The position numbers were made by a program, and so were the translations under genes. Below, one piece after another: positions 35,369-43,673 of a DNA stretch of 64,000 nt (position 1 is its first letter; every line of letters begins with the position of its first letter). The stretch covers positions 1 through 64,000 of the forward strand of contig JAURYB010000054.1 of the NCBI GenBank assembly GCA_030654075.1, read 5' to 3'. The DNA comes from Bacteroidales bacterium (GTDB lineage: Bacteria > Bacteroidota > Bacteroidia > Bacteroidales > UBA4417). The notes under the pieces were generated by a model. It was not told the DNA's origin and ran no database searches. It saw nothing but the letters and a program-made list of their open reading frames with translations.

Positions 35369-37894
35369 ATGAAGAAGTCACTTTTCGTTTTTATAATCAC
35401 ACTCAGTGTAACATTGCTGCGTGCGCAAACTACCATGACTATCGATGCGTCAAAACCAGGAGCCGATATCAGTAAAGATCTTTATGGGGTGTTTTTCGAA
35501 GAAATTAACCATGCCGTTGAAGGTGGTTTATATGCCGAACTGATCCGTAACCGCGGTTTTGAGGAAAACCGTATGCCCGAAGGTATGACCCGTGAAGGGG
35601 ATTTCCTGCACACACCCAAAGGATGGAAACATCGTTATGCTGAACCTGCAAGTCTAGCCGGCTGGTCGCTGTCTGTTTCAGGTAAAGCTGACGCCGCTAT
35701 AAGCCAGGTGTCGGTCAATCCTTTAAATTCGGCTACGCCAAACTCACTTCAACTGGATGTTAAAGCCGTAAAAGCAGGAAGTGTAAGCGTAATTAATTCA
35801 GGTTTCTGGGGAATTGAAATTGAAAAGGGTAAAACCTATGATCTTTCATTTTACGCGCATTGCGATCCTTCATTTAAAGGTGAACTGGAAGTAAGACTTG
35901 AAGGACCTGACGGAAGCACACTCGGAAAGGCTAAAATTAAAGGAATTGGCGCAGAGTGGAAAAAATATTCCTGCTCAATCACCGCTACCGGCGGTAATCC
36001 GAAAGGACGTTTTTGCATATCGCCCTTATCAACGGGTACGGTTTGGTTCGATGTTGTTTCATTGTTTCCAAAAGACACGTACAAAAATCGTCCGAACGGG
36101 TTGCGTAAGGATATTGCAGGCTTGATCGAAGAGTTTAAGCCCGGCTTTTTAAGGTTTCCGGGAGGTTGTATTGTTGAAGGTGCAACTCTCGAAAACAGGC
36201 TAAAATGGTATAATACAATAGGAGATGTTGCTGAACGGCCTGGTCATTGGGTGTTGTGGGATTATCAGGCTTCGGATGGTGTTGGTTTTCACGAGTACCT
36301 CCAGTTTTGTGAGGATTTAGGTGCAGCTCCCATGTATGTTATCCCTGTAGGCATGTCGTGCCAGTTCCGTAAATGCGAAGTGGTGCATATAGATGAACTT
36401 CAGCCCTATATTGATGAAGTGTTAAATGCCCTCGAATATGCCATGGGACCTGCTACCTCCAAATGGGGAGCAATGCGTGCAAAGAATGGTCATCCTGAAC
36501 CCTTTAAAATCAAGTATCTCGAAATAGGAAACGAAAACTACGGCCCTGTTTATTTTGAGCACTACAATATTTTTTATAAGGCTATTAAAGCAAAATATCC
36601 ACACTTAAATACCATTACCTGTACCGATCCGGGTATGAGGGATGGTTTCAAACGCTCCGATTTATATGGAATTACTGAACCCATTGAGATGATTGATGAG
36701 CATTTTTACGAAAGCCCGGATTTTTTCTATAAAAACTTCACCCGTTATGATTCCTACGACCGCAAGGGGCCGCTTATTTATGCCGGCGAATACGCGGTTA
36801 AGAAATGGGAGAATACACTTAAAGGAAACCTGGATGCTTCGCTTGCTGAAGCCGCTTTTATGGTTGGGATGGAACGCAATGCGGATATTGTGAAACTCAG
36901 CTCAATGGCACCGACATTTATCAATCTGAACGATCCGACCTGGAATCCGGATATCCTTGCCTATGATAATGCCAATGCTTATGGAAATCCGGCATATCAT
37001 GTGCAGAAACTCTTTGCGACGAATCTGGCTGACAAAACGTTGAACATCACCAGCAATTATCCCAATAATGTGTCTAAACCCGTCGAAAAAGGCGTGGGTA
37101 TGCTTGGTTTACAGAACTCGGACCTACAGGCTGAATACAAGGATATTTCTGTAATAGTGAACGGCAAAAAATATGAAGGCGACAAACTGTTCCCGGCTGA
37201 AGTTTTGGCAAAGGCAAAAGACGGCATCTGGACCGGAAATAATGATTACCTCGCGATGCCTTTCCTGAAAAGTGTATATGACGAAGCCGGAACTGACGAC
37301 TGGAATGATTATACCCTGAATTTAAAAGCTAAAGCGAATTCTATCGATGACCTGGAGTGTTTCGATGTACTGTTTTACACAACCGGTGAAAGTAAGCACT
37401 ACAACTGGAATGTCAGCAGGTGGCGGAGGTATAGTTGGTTGCAATGGTATGATAACGGGTATGAATCCTATTTTGGCCAGCAAGCCGGATTTATCGAACA
37501 AGGTAACTGGTACGATATTACTATCAGTATAAAGGGCGACAGTGTTCTTTGTTACCTGGACAAAGAATTGGTTCATAAGGTTGCAATGCCCCGAAAAATT
37601 GTGCCCGGCTTGTATTCAAGTGCCGGCGAAACAAAAACCGGTGAAATCATCGTGAAAGTTGTAAATGCAACTAACGACCCCCAGCCAACTGCAATGAAAA
37701 TCAGCGGTGGAGGAACTCTTGATCCAACCGGGAAAGCTAGTGTAATTTACAACAATGACCGTTTTGCCGGAAACTCACTTGAAAAACCTGAAAATGTTTC
37801 CATTGTAACCACTGCGGTTACTGGTGTTTCCAATAACTTCACATATACTTTTAAGCCTCATTCGGTAACGGTATTGACGTTAAAGAAGCAGTAG
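35369..37894 (+). CDS. GH51 alpha-L-arabinofuranosidase, secreted, multidomain
   Basis: 841 residues with signal peptide (ends TLLRAQ). Order: N-terminal part of the barrel/sandwich (DLYGVFFEEINHAVEGGLYAELIRN), a CBM4/9-like beta-sandwich (about 100-240), GH51 barrel with acid/base E389 in EIGNENYG and nucleophile E474 in YAGEYA, an extra concanavalin/DUF1080-like sandwich (about 620-745), and a C-terminal beta domain. It is longer than the typical 500-650-residue family because of these insertions. It removes terminal alpha-L-arabinofuranose from arabinan or arabinoxylan branches, in the periplasm or at the surface. Confidence 0.9.
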   Translation: MKKSLFVFIITLSVTLLRAQTTMTIDASKPGADISKDLYGVFFEEINHAVEGGLYAELIRNRGFEENRMPEGMTREGDFLHTPKGWKHRYAEPASLAGWSLSVSGKADAAISQVSVNPLNSATPNSLQLDVKAVKAGSVSVINSGFWGIEIEKGKTYDLSFYAHCDPSFKGELEVRLEGPDGSTLGKAKIKGIGAEWKKYSCSITATGGNPKGRFCISPLSTGTVWFDVVSLFPKDTYKNRPNGLRKDIAGLIEEFKPGFLRFPGGCIVEGATLENRLKWYNTIGDVAERPGHWVLWDYQASDGVGFHEYLQFCEDLGAAPMYVIPVGMSCQFRKCEVVHIDELQPYIDEVLNALEYAMGPATSKWGAMRAKNGHPEPFKIKYLEIGNENYGPVYFEHYNIFYKAIKAKYPHLNTITCTDPGMRDGFKRSDLYGITEPIEMIDEHFYESPDFFYKNFTRYDSYDRKGPLIYAGEYAVKKWENTLKGNLDASLAEAAFMVGMERNADIVKLSSMAPTFINLNDPTWNPDILAYDNANAYGNPAYHVQKLFATNLADKTLNITSNYPNNVSKPVEKGVGMLGLQNSDLQAEYKDISVIVNGKKYEGDKLFPAEVLAKAKDGIWTGNNDYLAMPFLKSVYDEAGTDDWNDYTLNLKAKANSIDDLECFDVLFYTTGESKHYNWNVSRWRRYSWLQWYDNGYESYFGQQAGFIEQGNWYDITISIKGDSVLCYLDKELVHKVAMPRKIVPGLYSSAGETKTGEIIVKVVNATNDPQPTAMKISGGGTLDPTGKASVIYNNDRFAGNSLEKPENVSIVTTAVTGVSNNFTYTFKPHSVTVLTLKKQ

Positions 37895-37906
37895 AAGTGA
37901 ATAGCG

Positions 37907-37958
37907 AATAGTGAATAAAGAATAGTGAATAAAGAATAGTGAATAAAGAATAGTGAAT
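37907..37958. repeat. 14-bp tandem repeat after GH51
   Basis: The unit AATAGTGAATAAAG is repeated perfectly three times (37907-37948) plus a 10-base partial copy, preceded by a degenerate unit. Low-complexity C-rich sequence (CCCCTAACCCCC) follows before the next gene. This is probably slipped-strand expansion in a gap. Confidence 0.85.
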
Positions 37959-38047
37959 GATGGTTTTTAATTAGGTAGAGAATTATAAGTTGGATTAACC
38001 CCTAACCCCCAAAACCTAACCCCTACCAATAAAACACACGCAAATCA

Positions 38048-39031
38048 ATGGCGACAAATTACAGACTTATGTTAATAGCATCCCTGGTAGTTTTAATAAA
38101 CTTCCTTGGTGTGGCTCAGTCAATGTTTGTACACGATCCTGTAATGATAAAACAGGATGGTACATATTATTTGTTTTGCACCGGCAACGGAATCAGCTTC
38201 TTCTCGTCGAAGGATATGAAGGATTGGAAGCAGGAAAAACCGGTTTTCAGCGCTGGCCCGCAATGGGCAATGGACGAAATTTCCGGTTTTAAAGGTCATA
38301 TATGGGCTCCGGATATTTCATTTTACAAAGGCAGGTATAGATTGTTCTACTCTGTATCAGCTTTTGGGAAAAACACTTCCTGTATCGGGCTTGCTGAGAA
38401 TGTTACTCTCAATCCTTCTGATCCAAATTACAAATGGGAAGACAAAGGAAAAATTATACAATCGGTTCCCGGTCGCGACGACTGGAATGCCATTGATCCT
38501 AACCTGGTACTTGATAATGAAGGCAAACCCTGGCTGAGTTTCGGATCGTTCTGGTCGGGCATTAAATTGGTTAAGCTAAACGATGATTTTACAGGATTAG
38601 CTCTTCCCGAAACCTGGTATCCACTGGCTTCGCGTCCACGTGACAGTTTTACTGAATATGACAAAGCAGGTGAAGGCTCAATTGAAGCACCGTTTATTGT
38701 AAAACACAACAAGTTTTACTATCTGTTTGTCTCGTTCGACTTTTGCTGCCGCGGAATCGAAAGTAATTACAAGGTAATGGTTGGACGTTCAACTGATCTA
38801 ACCGGCCCCTATCTTGATAAGAATGGATATCCTATGTTAATGGGTGGCGGCACTTTGGTTGTTGCCGGAAACAAGGATTTTCCGGGAGTAGGGCATAATG
38901 CGGTTTGTAATTTTGAGGGACAAGACTTCATAATTTTTCATGGATATGAAGCTGCCGAAAACGGAAGACCGAAACTGTTAATCGGGGAATTAACATGGGA
39001 TCAGGATGGATGGCCGGTGGTAAATCTCTAG
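38048..39031 (+). CDS. GH43 arabinanase / arabinofuranosidase, secreted
   Basis: 327 residues with signal peptide (ends LGVAQS). A single compact GH43 propeller: base D30 in VHDPV, D150 in AIDPN, acid E213 in SIEAPF. Sequence around the active site (WAPDISFYKGRYRLFYSVSAFGKN) resembles the small endo- or exo-alpha-1,5-arabinanases of this family. No lipobox, so probably periplasmic, in contrast to the surface GH43 at 33855. It would shorten imported arabino-oligosaccharides before GH51 action. Confidence 0.87.
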   Translation: MATNYRLMLIASLVVLINFLGVAQSMFVHDPVMIKQDGTYYLFCTGNGISFFSSKDMKDWKQEKPVFSAGPQWAMDEISGFKGHIWAPDISFYKGRYRLFYSVSAFGKNTSCIGLAENVTLNPSDPNYKWEDKGKIIQSVPGRDDWNAIDPNLVLDNEGKPWLSFGSFWSGIKLVKLNDDFTGLALPETWYPLASRPRDSFTEYDKAGEGSIEAPFIVKHNKFYYLFVSFDFCCRGIESNYKVMVGRSTDLTGPYLDKNGYPMLMGGGTLVVAGNKDFPGVGHNAVCNFEGQDFIIFHGYEAAENGRPKLLIGELTWDQDGWPVVNL

Positions 39032-39062
39032 TTAGTAATGTCACCGAAAATCATTTTCTTGT

Positions 39063-39077
39063 CGGCTGGCGGAGCCG
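39063..39077 (+). terminator. Short hairpin after GH43
   Basis: Perfect 5-bp GC-rich stem CGGCT / AGCCG with loop GGCGG, followed by CGATTTT, 32 bases after the stop codon. It is short but well placed to separate the enzyme genes from the araR-like gene. Confidence 0.35.
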
Positions 39078-39147
39078 CGATTTTGAGCATAAAATATTTT
39101 TTTTAAAACTACCCACAAAATAAAAAAATAACTACATTAGCCACTTT

Positions 39148-39166
39148 AAGTGTAAGATATACACTT
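39148..39166. promoter_or_regulatory. Putative AraR operator (autoregulatory)
   Basis: Perfect palindrome AAGTGTA-AGATA-TACACTT, 38 bases before the araR-like start and 7 bases after a TACATTAG -7-like box (39133-39140). Its position over the expected transcription start suits repression. The same pattern precedes HTCS and susC. Confidence 0.7.
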
Positions 39167-39204
39167 GTAATAATTCTTATTAAATTACCTGATAACAAAC
39201 CATT

Positions 39205-39954
39205 ATGACTCGCTACTATAAGGAATACGATGAGCATCTGGTAGCACTCGATTGCATCATTTTTGGATTCGATGAGGGAGAATTAAAGCTTTTACTACTC
39301 AAGCGCAAGTTTGAACCTGCAAAAGGGGAGTGGTCGCTTATGGGTGGATTTTTAAGTAAGTCGGAAAGCCTTGATGAAGCGGCATCCCGGATACTCAATC
39401 AATTAACAGGGCTGTCAAATATATACATGAAGCAGTTAAGTGCTTTTGGTGAAATTGACAGGGATCCGGGAGCACGAACCATCTCAGTAGCTTATTATGC
39501 CCTGATCAAAATTGATGAAAATGACCGTTTGCTTGCCGAAACTCACGGAGCTGAATGGATTTCGATCACCAAGCTGCCTGCTTTGATTTTTGATCATTCC
39601 CAGATGGTTGATAAAGCATTGGAAGCTTTGAGACGGAGAACATCACGCGAACCGATAGGGTTCGAGCTATTGCCTGTGAAATTTACACTTCCGCAACTTC
39701 AATCCCTTTACGAAAGCATCTGCGGGGAACAACTTGATAAGCGGAATTTCCGGAAACAGATACTCGAAACCGGCCTATTGGTGAAACTTGAGGAGAAAGA
39801 TAAAGAATCATCTAAAAAAGGAGCTTTTCTCTACAAATTCGATCACAGGAAATACAACAGTTATGTTGAAAAAGGATTTCTTTTCCAGTTAAAAGTAAGA
39901 AGCGGTCAAATCATTAAGGAAAACAATGGGAATGTATTGGACATTCAGGAATAG
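39205..39954 (+). CDS. araR: AraR-type transcriptional regulator, NrtR family (Nudix-like sensor plus winged helix)
   Basis: 249 residues. Residues 1-150 form a Nudix-fold domain; 160-249 form the winged-helix DNA-binding domain (LLPVKFTLPQLQSLYESI..RNFRKQILETGLL) typical of NrtR-family regulators. The Nudix box keeps G48, E54 and R62, but the three metal-binding/catalytic Glu of REUxEExGU are replaced (I63, Q66, L67), so it should bind rather than hydrolyse its ligand. The Bacteroides AraR (BT0354) is such a protein, a repressor of arabinose genes released by L-arabinose. Its place beside araA, araD and araB and the palindrome in its own promoter support the same role. Confidence 0.85.
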   Translation: MTRYYKEYDEHLVALDCIIFGFDEGELKLLLLKRKFEPAKGEWSLMGGFLSKSESLDEAASRILNQLTGLSNIYMKQLSAFGEIDRDPGARTISVAYYALIKIDENDRLLAETHGAEWISITKLPALIFDHSQMVDKALEALRRRTSREPIGFELLPVKFTLPQLQSLYESICGEQLDKRNFRKQILETGLLVKLEEKDKESSKKGAFLYKFDHRKYNSYVEKGFLFQLKVRSGQIIKENNGNVLDIQE

Positions 39955-40054
39955 AAATGTTAAGATGAAACCAAGAACAGATATGAAGTGGCCGGACAAA
40001 AAGAATTTAAAATAATCCCGGACATTTAATGCCGGATAAAAAAGGAAAAAGAGA

Positions 40055-41629
40055 ATGAAAGAGAAATTGAAATTATCTGTAGTTGCGTTTTTGCTGCTGG
40101 CAGCTTCCATAGTCCTGAGAGCGCAGGAAAATGTGATAACCCTACAGCCCGATAAAGCGAAAGTTATTATCAGCAGGAATATTTACGGTCATTTTTCCGA
40201 GCACCTGGGACATTGCATATACGAAGGAATTTGGGTTGGTGAAAATTCTTCCATTCCGAATACAAGGGGAATACGCAATGATGTGGTGAAAGCACTTCGC
40301 GATATGAGTATCCCGAACCTTCGCTGGCCCGGCGGTTGTTTTGCCGACGAATACCACTGGAAAAACGGCATCGGTCCGCGCGATCAACGTCCAACCATGA
40401 TTAACACCAACTGGGGTGGGGTTACCGAAGACAACAGTTTTGGGACCCATGAGTTTATGGACCTATGCGAGCAGTTAAACTGTGAGCCTGTAATATGCGG
40501 TAATGTTGGCAGTGGTACGGTTGAAGAAATGTCGCAATGGGTTGAATACCTGAATTCGGACAACGTAAGCCCGATGACCGATCTGCGCAAGAAAAACGGG
40601 CGAGAAAAAGCATGGAAAGTCAAATTCTGGGGCGTAGGAAACGAATCGTGGGGATGCGGAGGTGCCATGAGCCCTGAATTTTATTTCGACCAACTGATGC
40701 GCTATTCCAATTTTTGCCGCAATTACAACGGAAATGATTTGTACAGAGTAGGTGTAGGCGCTAATGTGGATGATTATAACTGGACCGAAACCATGATGCG
40801 CCTCTGGTCGAAAAAATCGCCCTGGGAGCAAAGGCTTATGAATGGAATTTCACTCCATTATTATACACTATGCAACGGCTGGGACGATAAAGGGTCCGCG
40901 ACGGTTTTCACCGAAAAAGACTGGATTTCAACCTTATCAAAAACCTTATGGGTTGATGAGTTGATAAACAAACACCTGGCAATCATGGACAAATACGATC
41001 CTGCGCATAAAGTTGGTTTATCGGTAGATGAATGGGGCAACTGGTTCCAGGTTGAGCCGGGAACTAATCCGGGATTTCTTTACCAGCAGAATACGCTTCG
41101 CGATGCCATGGTAGCTGGTATTAATCTGAACATTTTCAACACACATGCCGATCGTATTGTAATGGCCAACATTGCCCAGGTTATCAATGTACTGCAGTCG
41201 ATGATTCTGACGCAAAAAGAAAAGATAGTTCTTACTCCTACTTACTTCGTTTTCAAAATGTATAAAGTTCACCAGGGCGCTACCTTAATCCCTTTAACCG
41301 TTTCGTGTCGCGATTATACGTTCGATGGCAAATCGGTTCCATCCATAAATGTTTCCGCGTCAAAAGACAAGGAAGGCCGCACGCATATTACACTGGTAAA
41401 CCTGGATCCGAATGCCGCAAATTCGATTACTTTAAACCTTGGACTCACTCAAAGCATGATTGTTACCGGCGAAGTAATCACATCCAAAAACATGAACGAC
41501 TACAATGATTTTGGCGTGGCACAAAAAGTGGCTCCTGCTAAGTTTGACGGGTTCAAACTGAATGGCAGTCAACTTGTAGTAAATATGCCGGCAAAATCGG
41601 TTGTTGGCCTTGAACTGGTGATCAAATAA
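40055..41629 (+). CDS. GH51 alpha-L-arabinofuranosidase, exported
   Basis: 524 residues with signal peptide (ends IVLRAQ). Classic single-barrel GH51: [21 protein letters not shown] start, [14 protein letters not shown], acid/base E197 in GVGNESWG, nucleophile E326 in SVDEWGNW, then the C-terminal beta-sandwich. Its length fits the typical 500-residue enzymes. It releases single L-arabinose units from short alpha-linked oligosaccharides. It is the first gene after araR (100 bases apart, no terminator) and leads the arabinose-catabolic genes. Confidence 0.92.
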   Translation: MKEKLKLSVVAFLLLAASIVLRAQENVITLQPDKAKVIISRNIYGHFSEHLGHCIYEGIWVGENSSIPNTRGIRNDVVKALRDMSIPNLRWPGGCFADEYHWKNGIGPRDQRPTMINTNWGGVTEDNSFGTHEFMDLCEQLNCEPVICGNVGSGTVEEMSQWVEYLNSDNVSPMTDLRKKNGREKAWKVKFWGVGNESWGCGGAMSPEFYFDQLMRYSNFCRNYNGNDLYRVGVGANVDDYNWTETMMRLWSKKSPWEQRLMNGISLHYYTLCNGWDDKGSATVFTEKDWISTLSKTLWVDELINKHLAIMDKYDPAHKVGLSVDEWGNWFQVEPGTNPGFLYQQNTLRDAMVAGINLNIFNTHADRIVMANIAQVINVLQSMILTQKEKIVLTPTYFVFKMYKVHQGATLIPLTVSCRDYTFDGKSVPSINVSASKDKEGRTHITLVNLDPNAANSITLNLGLTQSMIVTGEVITSKNMNDYNDFGVAQKVAPAKFDGFKLNGSQLVVNMPAKSVVGLELVIK

Positions 41630-41768
41630 AGGTAGAGGACGGAAGATGGAGGTTAGAAGGCATTAAGCAGAAGGCAGAAGATTATATGAAGTATATAGGA
41701 AACAGAAGACGCAAGTGTCGTTTACAAGAAATTAGGTGGTTGTTAGGAAGAAATTGTTTTATTCGTGG

Positions 41769-41816
41769 CTTCCGACTCCCGACTTCTGACTTTCGACAAT
41801 TTTTTTTTACCCACTA
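41769..41816. repeat. Pyrimidine-rich intergenic repeat before araA (copy 1)
   Basis: Polypyrimidine run with repeated GACTTC/GACTCC units, then GACAATTT and ACCCACTAA. The same layout recurs before the symporter gene (43568-43619). A purine-rich run (about 41634-41690) lies upstream in the same 235-base gap and may pair loosely with it. Confidence 0.45.
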
Positions 41817-41864
41817 AGCTTCTGCAGTTTCCAGAAATAATAAACTCAAATAAACTTAAATAAA

Positions 41865-43346
41865 ATGAAAGAACCTAAAGGATTAGAAGTATGGTTTGTA
41901 ACCGGAAGTCAACATTTATACGGAAAAGAAACCCTTAAACAAGTTGATGTTGATTCCGAAACCATTACCAACGCATTAAACGCATCGGCTAAAATACCTG
42001 TTAAAATTGTATTTAAGCCCGTAGTAACCACTCCTACCGAAATTTATGATATTTGCCTGGCTGCCACTACCGATAAAAATTGCATCGGCCTGATAACCTG
42101 GATGCACACCTTTTCGCCGGCAAAAATGTGGATTGGCGGGCTGAGTGTCCTCAATAAACCATTCTTACATCTGCATACCCAATTTAACCGCGACATCCCC
42201 TGGAATGAAATTGACATGGATTTCATGAACCTGAACCAATCGGCTCATGGCGACCGGGAATTCGGCTTTATCTGCACCCGTTTGCGATTGAACCGTAAAG
42301 TGGTGGTTGGCCATTGGCAGGATGAAAAAGTAGTTGACAAAATTGCCGTTTGGACCCGCGCTGCTATGGGATACAACGAATCGAAAGGATTAAAGATTTG
42401 CCGTTTTGGCGACAATATGCGCGAAGTTGCTGTAACCGAAGGTGATAAAGTGGAAGCTCAGATAGTACTGGGCTGGCAGATTAGTTATCATGGTGTAGGA
42501 GATTTGGTTCAACGTGTTGATGCTGTTACTGAATCCGAGATTGATCAACTAATGATTGAGTATAAAGAAAAGTATACCATTGCAAGCAACGAACTGGAGA
42601 ATATCCGATACCAGGCGAAAATCGAAATCGGCATGAAAAGTTTTCTGGATAAATACAACTACAAAGCATTTACCACAAACTTCGAAGATCTGCACGGTTT
42701 GAAACAATTACCGGGCCTGGCATCGCAACGATTGATGGAACAAGGGTATGGTTTTGGCGCCGAGGGTGACTGGAAACAATCCGCCATGGTGCGTATCATG
42801 AAAGTAATGTCGCAGGGTTTAAAAGGTGGTTGCTCGTTTATGGAAGATTATACTTACCATTTGGATCCCAAACAACCGGCTGTGTTGAGCGCCCACATGT
42901 TGGAAATTTGTCCGTCGGTAGCTGAAAGCAAGCCAAGTATTGAAGTGCATCCGCTTGGAATCGGAGGTAAAGATGCCCCGGCACGGTTTGTATTTACTGT
43001 TCCCGCTGGAAAGGGAATCAATGCTACCTTGGTAGATATGGGCGGACGCATGCGTATGATCGTAAATCCGGTTACTGTAATTAAACCTGAAGCACTCCCC
43101 AAATTGCCTGTTGCCCGTGCTTTATGGGTTCCTGAACCTAATCTCGAAATTGGCGCTCATGCCTGGATTTTGGCCGGTGGCGCTCACCATACCAGTTTTA
43201 GTATGGCTTTAAACACTGAATATATGGAGGACTTTGCCGAAATGCTTGGTATTGAGTTTGTTATTATTGATAATGATACCAACATCCGTGAGTTTAAAAA
43301 GGAACTGAAATGGAACGATGTTGCTTATTTGCCTGGTAAACGTTAA
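41865..43346 (+). CDS. araA: L-arabinose isomerase
   Basis: 493 residues, close to the 500 of Escherichia coli AraA. It starts with the family signature EVWFVTGSQHLYG. Metal ligands E300 (FGAEGDWK), E327 (FMEDYTYH), H344 (LSAHMLEICPS) and H442 (GGAHHTSFS) match E306, E333, H350 and H450 in order and nearly in spacing. It converts L-arabinose to L-ribulose in the cytoplasm. It follows GH51 after a 235-base repeat-containing gap, so it may have its own promoter or share the araR transcript. Confidence 0.97.
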   Translation: MKEPKGLEVWFVTGSQHLYGKETLKQVDVDSETITNALNASAKIPVKIVFKPVVTTPTEIYDICLAATTDKNCIGLITWMHTFSPAKMWIGGLSVLNKPFLHLHTQFNRDIPWNEIDMDFMNLNQSAHGDREFGFICTRLRLNRKVVVGHWQDEKVVDKIAVWTRAAMGYNESKGLKICRFGDNMREVAVTEGDKVEAQIVLGWQISYHGVGDLVQRVDAVTESEIDQLMIEYKEKYTIASNELENIRYQAKIEIGMKSFLDKYNYKAFTTNFEDLHGLKQLPGLASQRLMEQGYGFGAEGDWKQSAMVRIMKVMSQGLKGGCSFMEDYTYHLDPKQPAVLSAHMLEICPSVAESKPSIEVHPLGIGGKDAPARFVFTVPAGKGINATLVDMGGRMRMIVNPVTVIKPEALPKLPVARALWVPEPNLEIGAHAWILAGGAHHTSFSMALNTEYMEDFAEMLGIEFVIIDNDTNIREFKKELKWNDVAYLPGKR

Positions 43347-43490
43347 AATAAATTTCGATGGCCGGAGATTGTGTTTTATGTCTCCCTTCATTTAATAAGT
43401 ACTACCACGAATTTAACGGAATTGGCTTTATATTGGTTAGAATTCCGGAGTCAGGAGACCGAAGTAGATGCTAACTGGAATTTACATACT

Positions 43491-43574
43491 ATGAAGAAAA
43501 CAAGTTGCATAATGTTATTTGTCTTTCAGTGTGATGTTTATTTTGCACAAAATAGTTATCAGCTTACCTTCTGA
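43491..43574 (+). pseudogene. Relic signal peptide of a lost secreted protein
   Basis: Twenty-seven codons from ATG at 43491 read MKKTSCIMLFVFQ...YFAQNS, with the look of a Bacteroidota signal peptide ending in FAQ, then stop at 43572 inside a pyrimidine-rich repeat. Purine-rich sequence (about 43447-43468) lies on the other side, roughly complementary to the pyrimidine run. I infer the leftover 5' end of a deleted gene. Nothing else is recognisable in the 327-base gap. Confidence 0.35.
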
Positions 43575-43619
43575 CTTCCGTCTTCAGACTTCCGACAATT
43601 TGGACAAACCCACTGAATT
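43568..43619. repeat. Pyrimidine-rich intergenic repeat before the symporter gene (copy 2)
   Basis: Runs of CTTCTGACTTCC and CTTCAGACTTCC are followed by GACAATTT and AACCCACTGA, the same order of motifs as copy 1 upstream of araA. It ends about 55 bases before the symporter ATG, much like copy 1 before araA. Confidence 0.45.
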
Positions 43620-43673
43620 AACCGTAGAACCCTTCTATAAATATTCAAATCAAAAACCTTATACATTTAGTAT

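Noticed and set aside
40055-41629. Reading the GH51 at 40055 as part of araR regulation only, i.e. cytoplasmic enzyme
   Set aside because: The signal peptide ending in LRAQ indicates export, so it is a periplasmic enzyme despite its place next to cytoplasmic catabolic genes.
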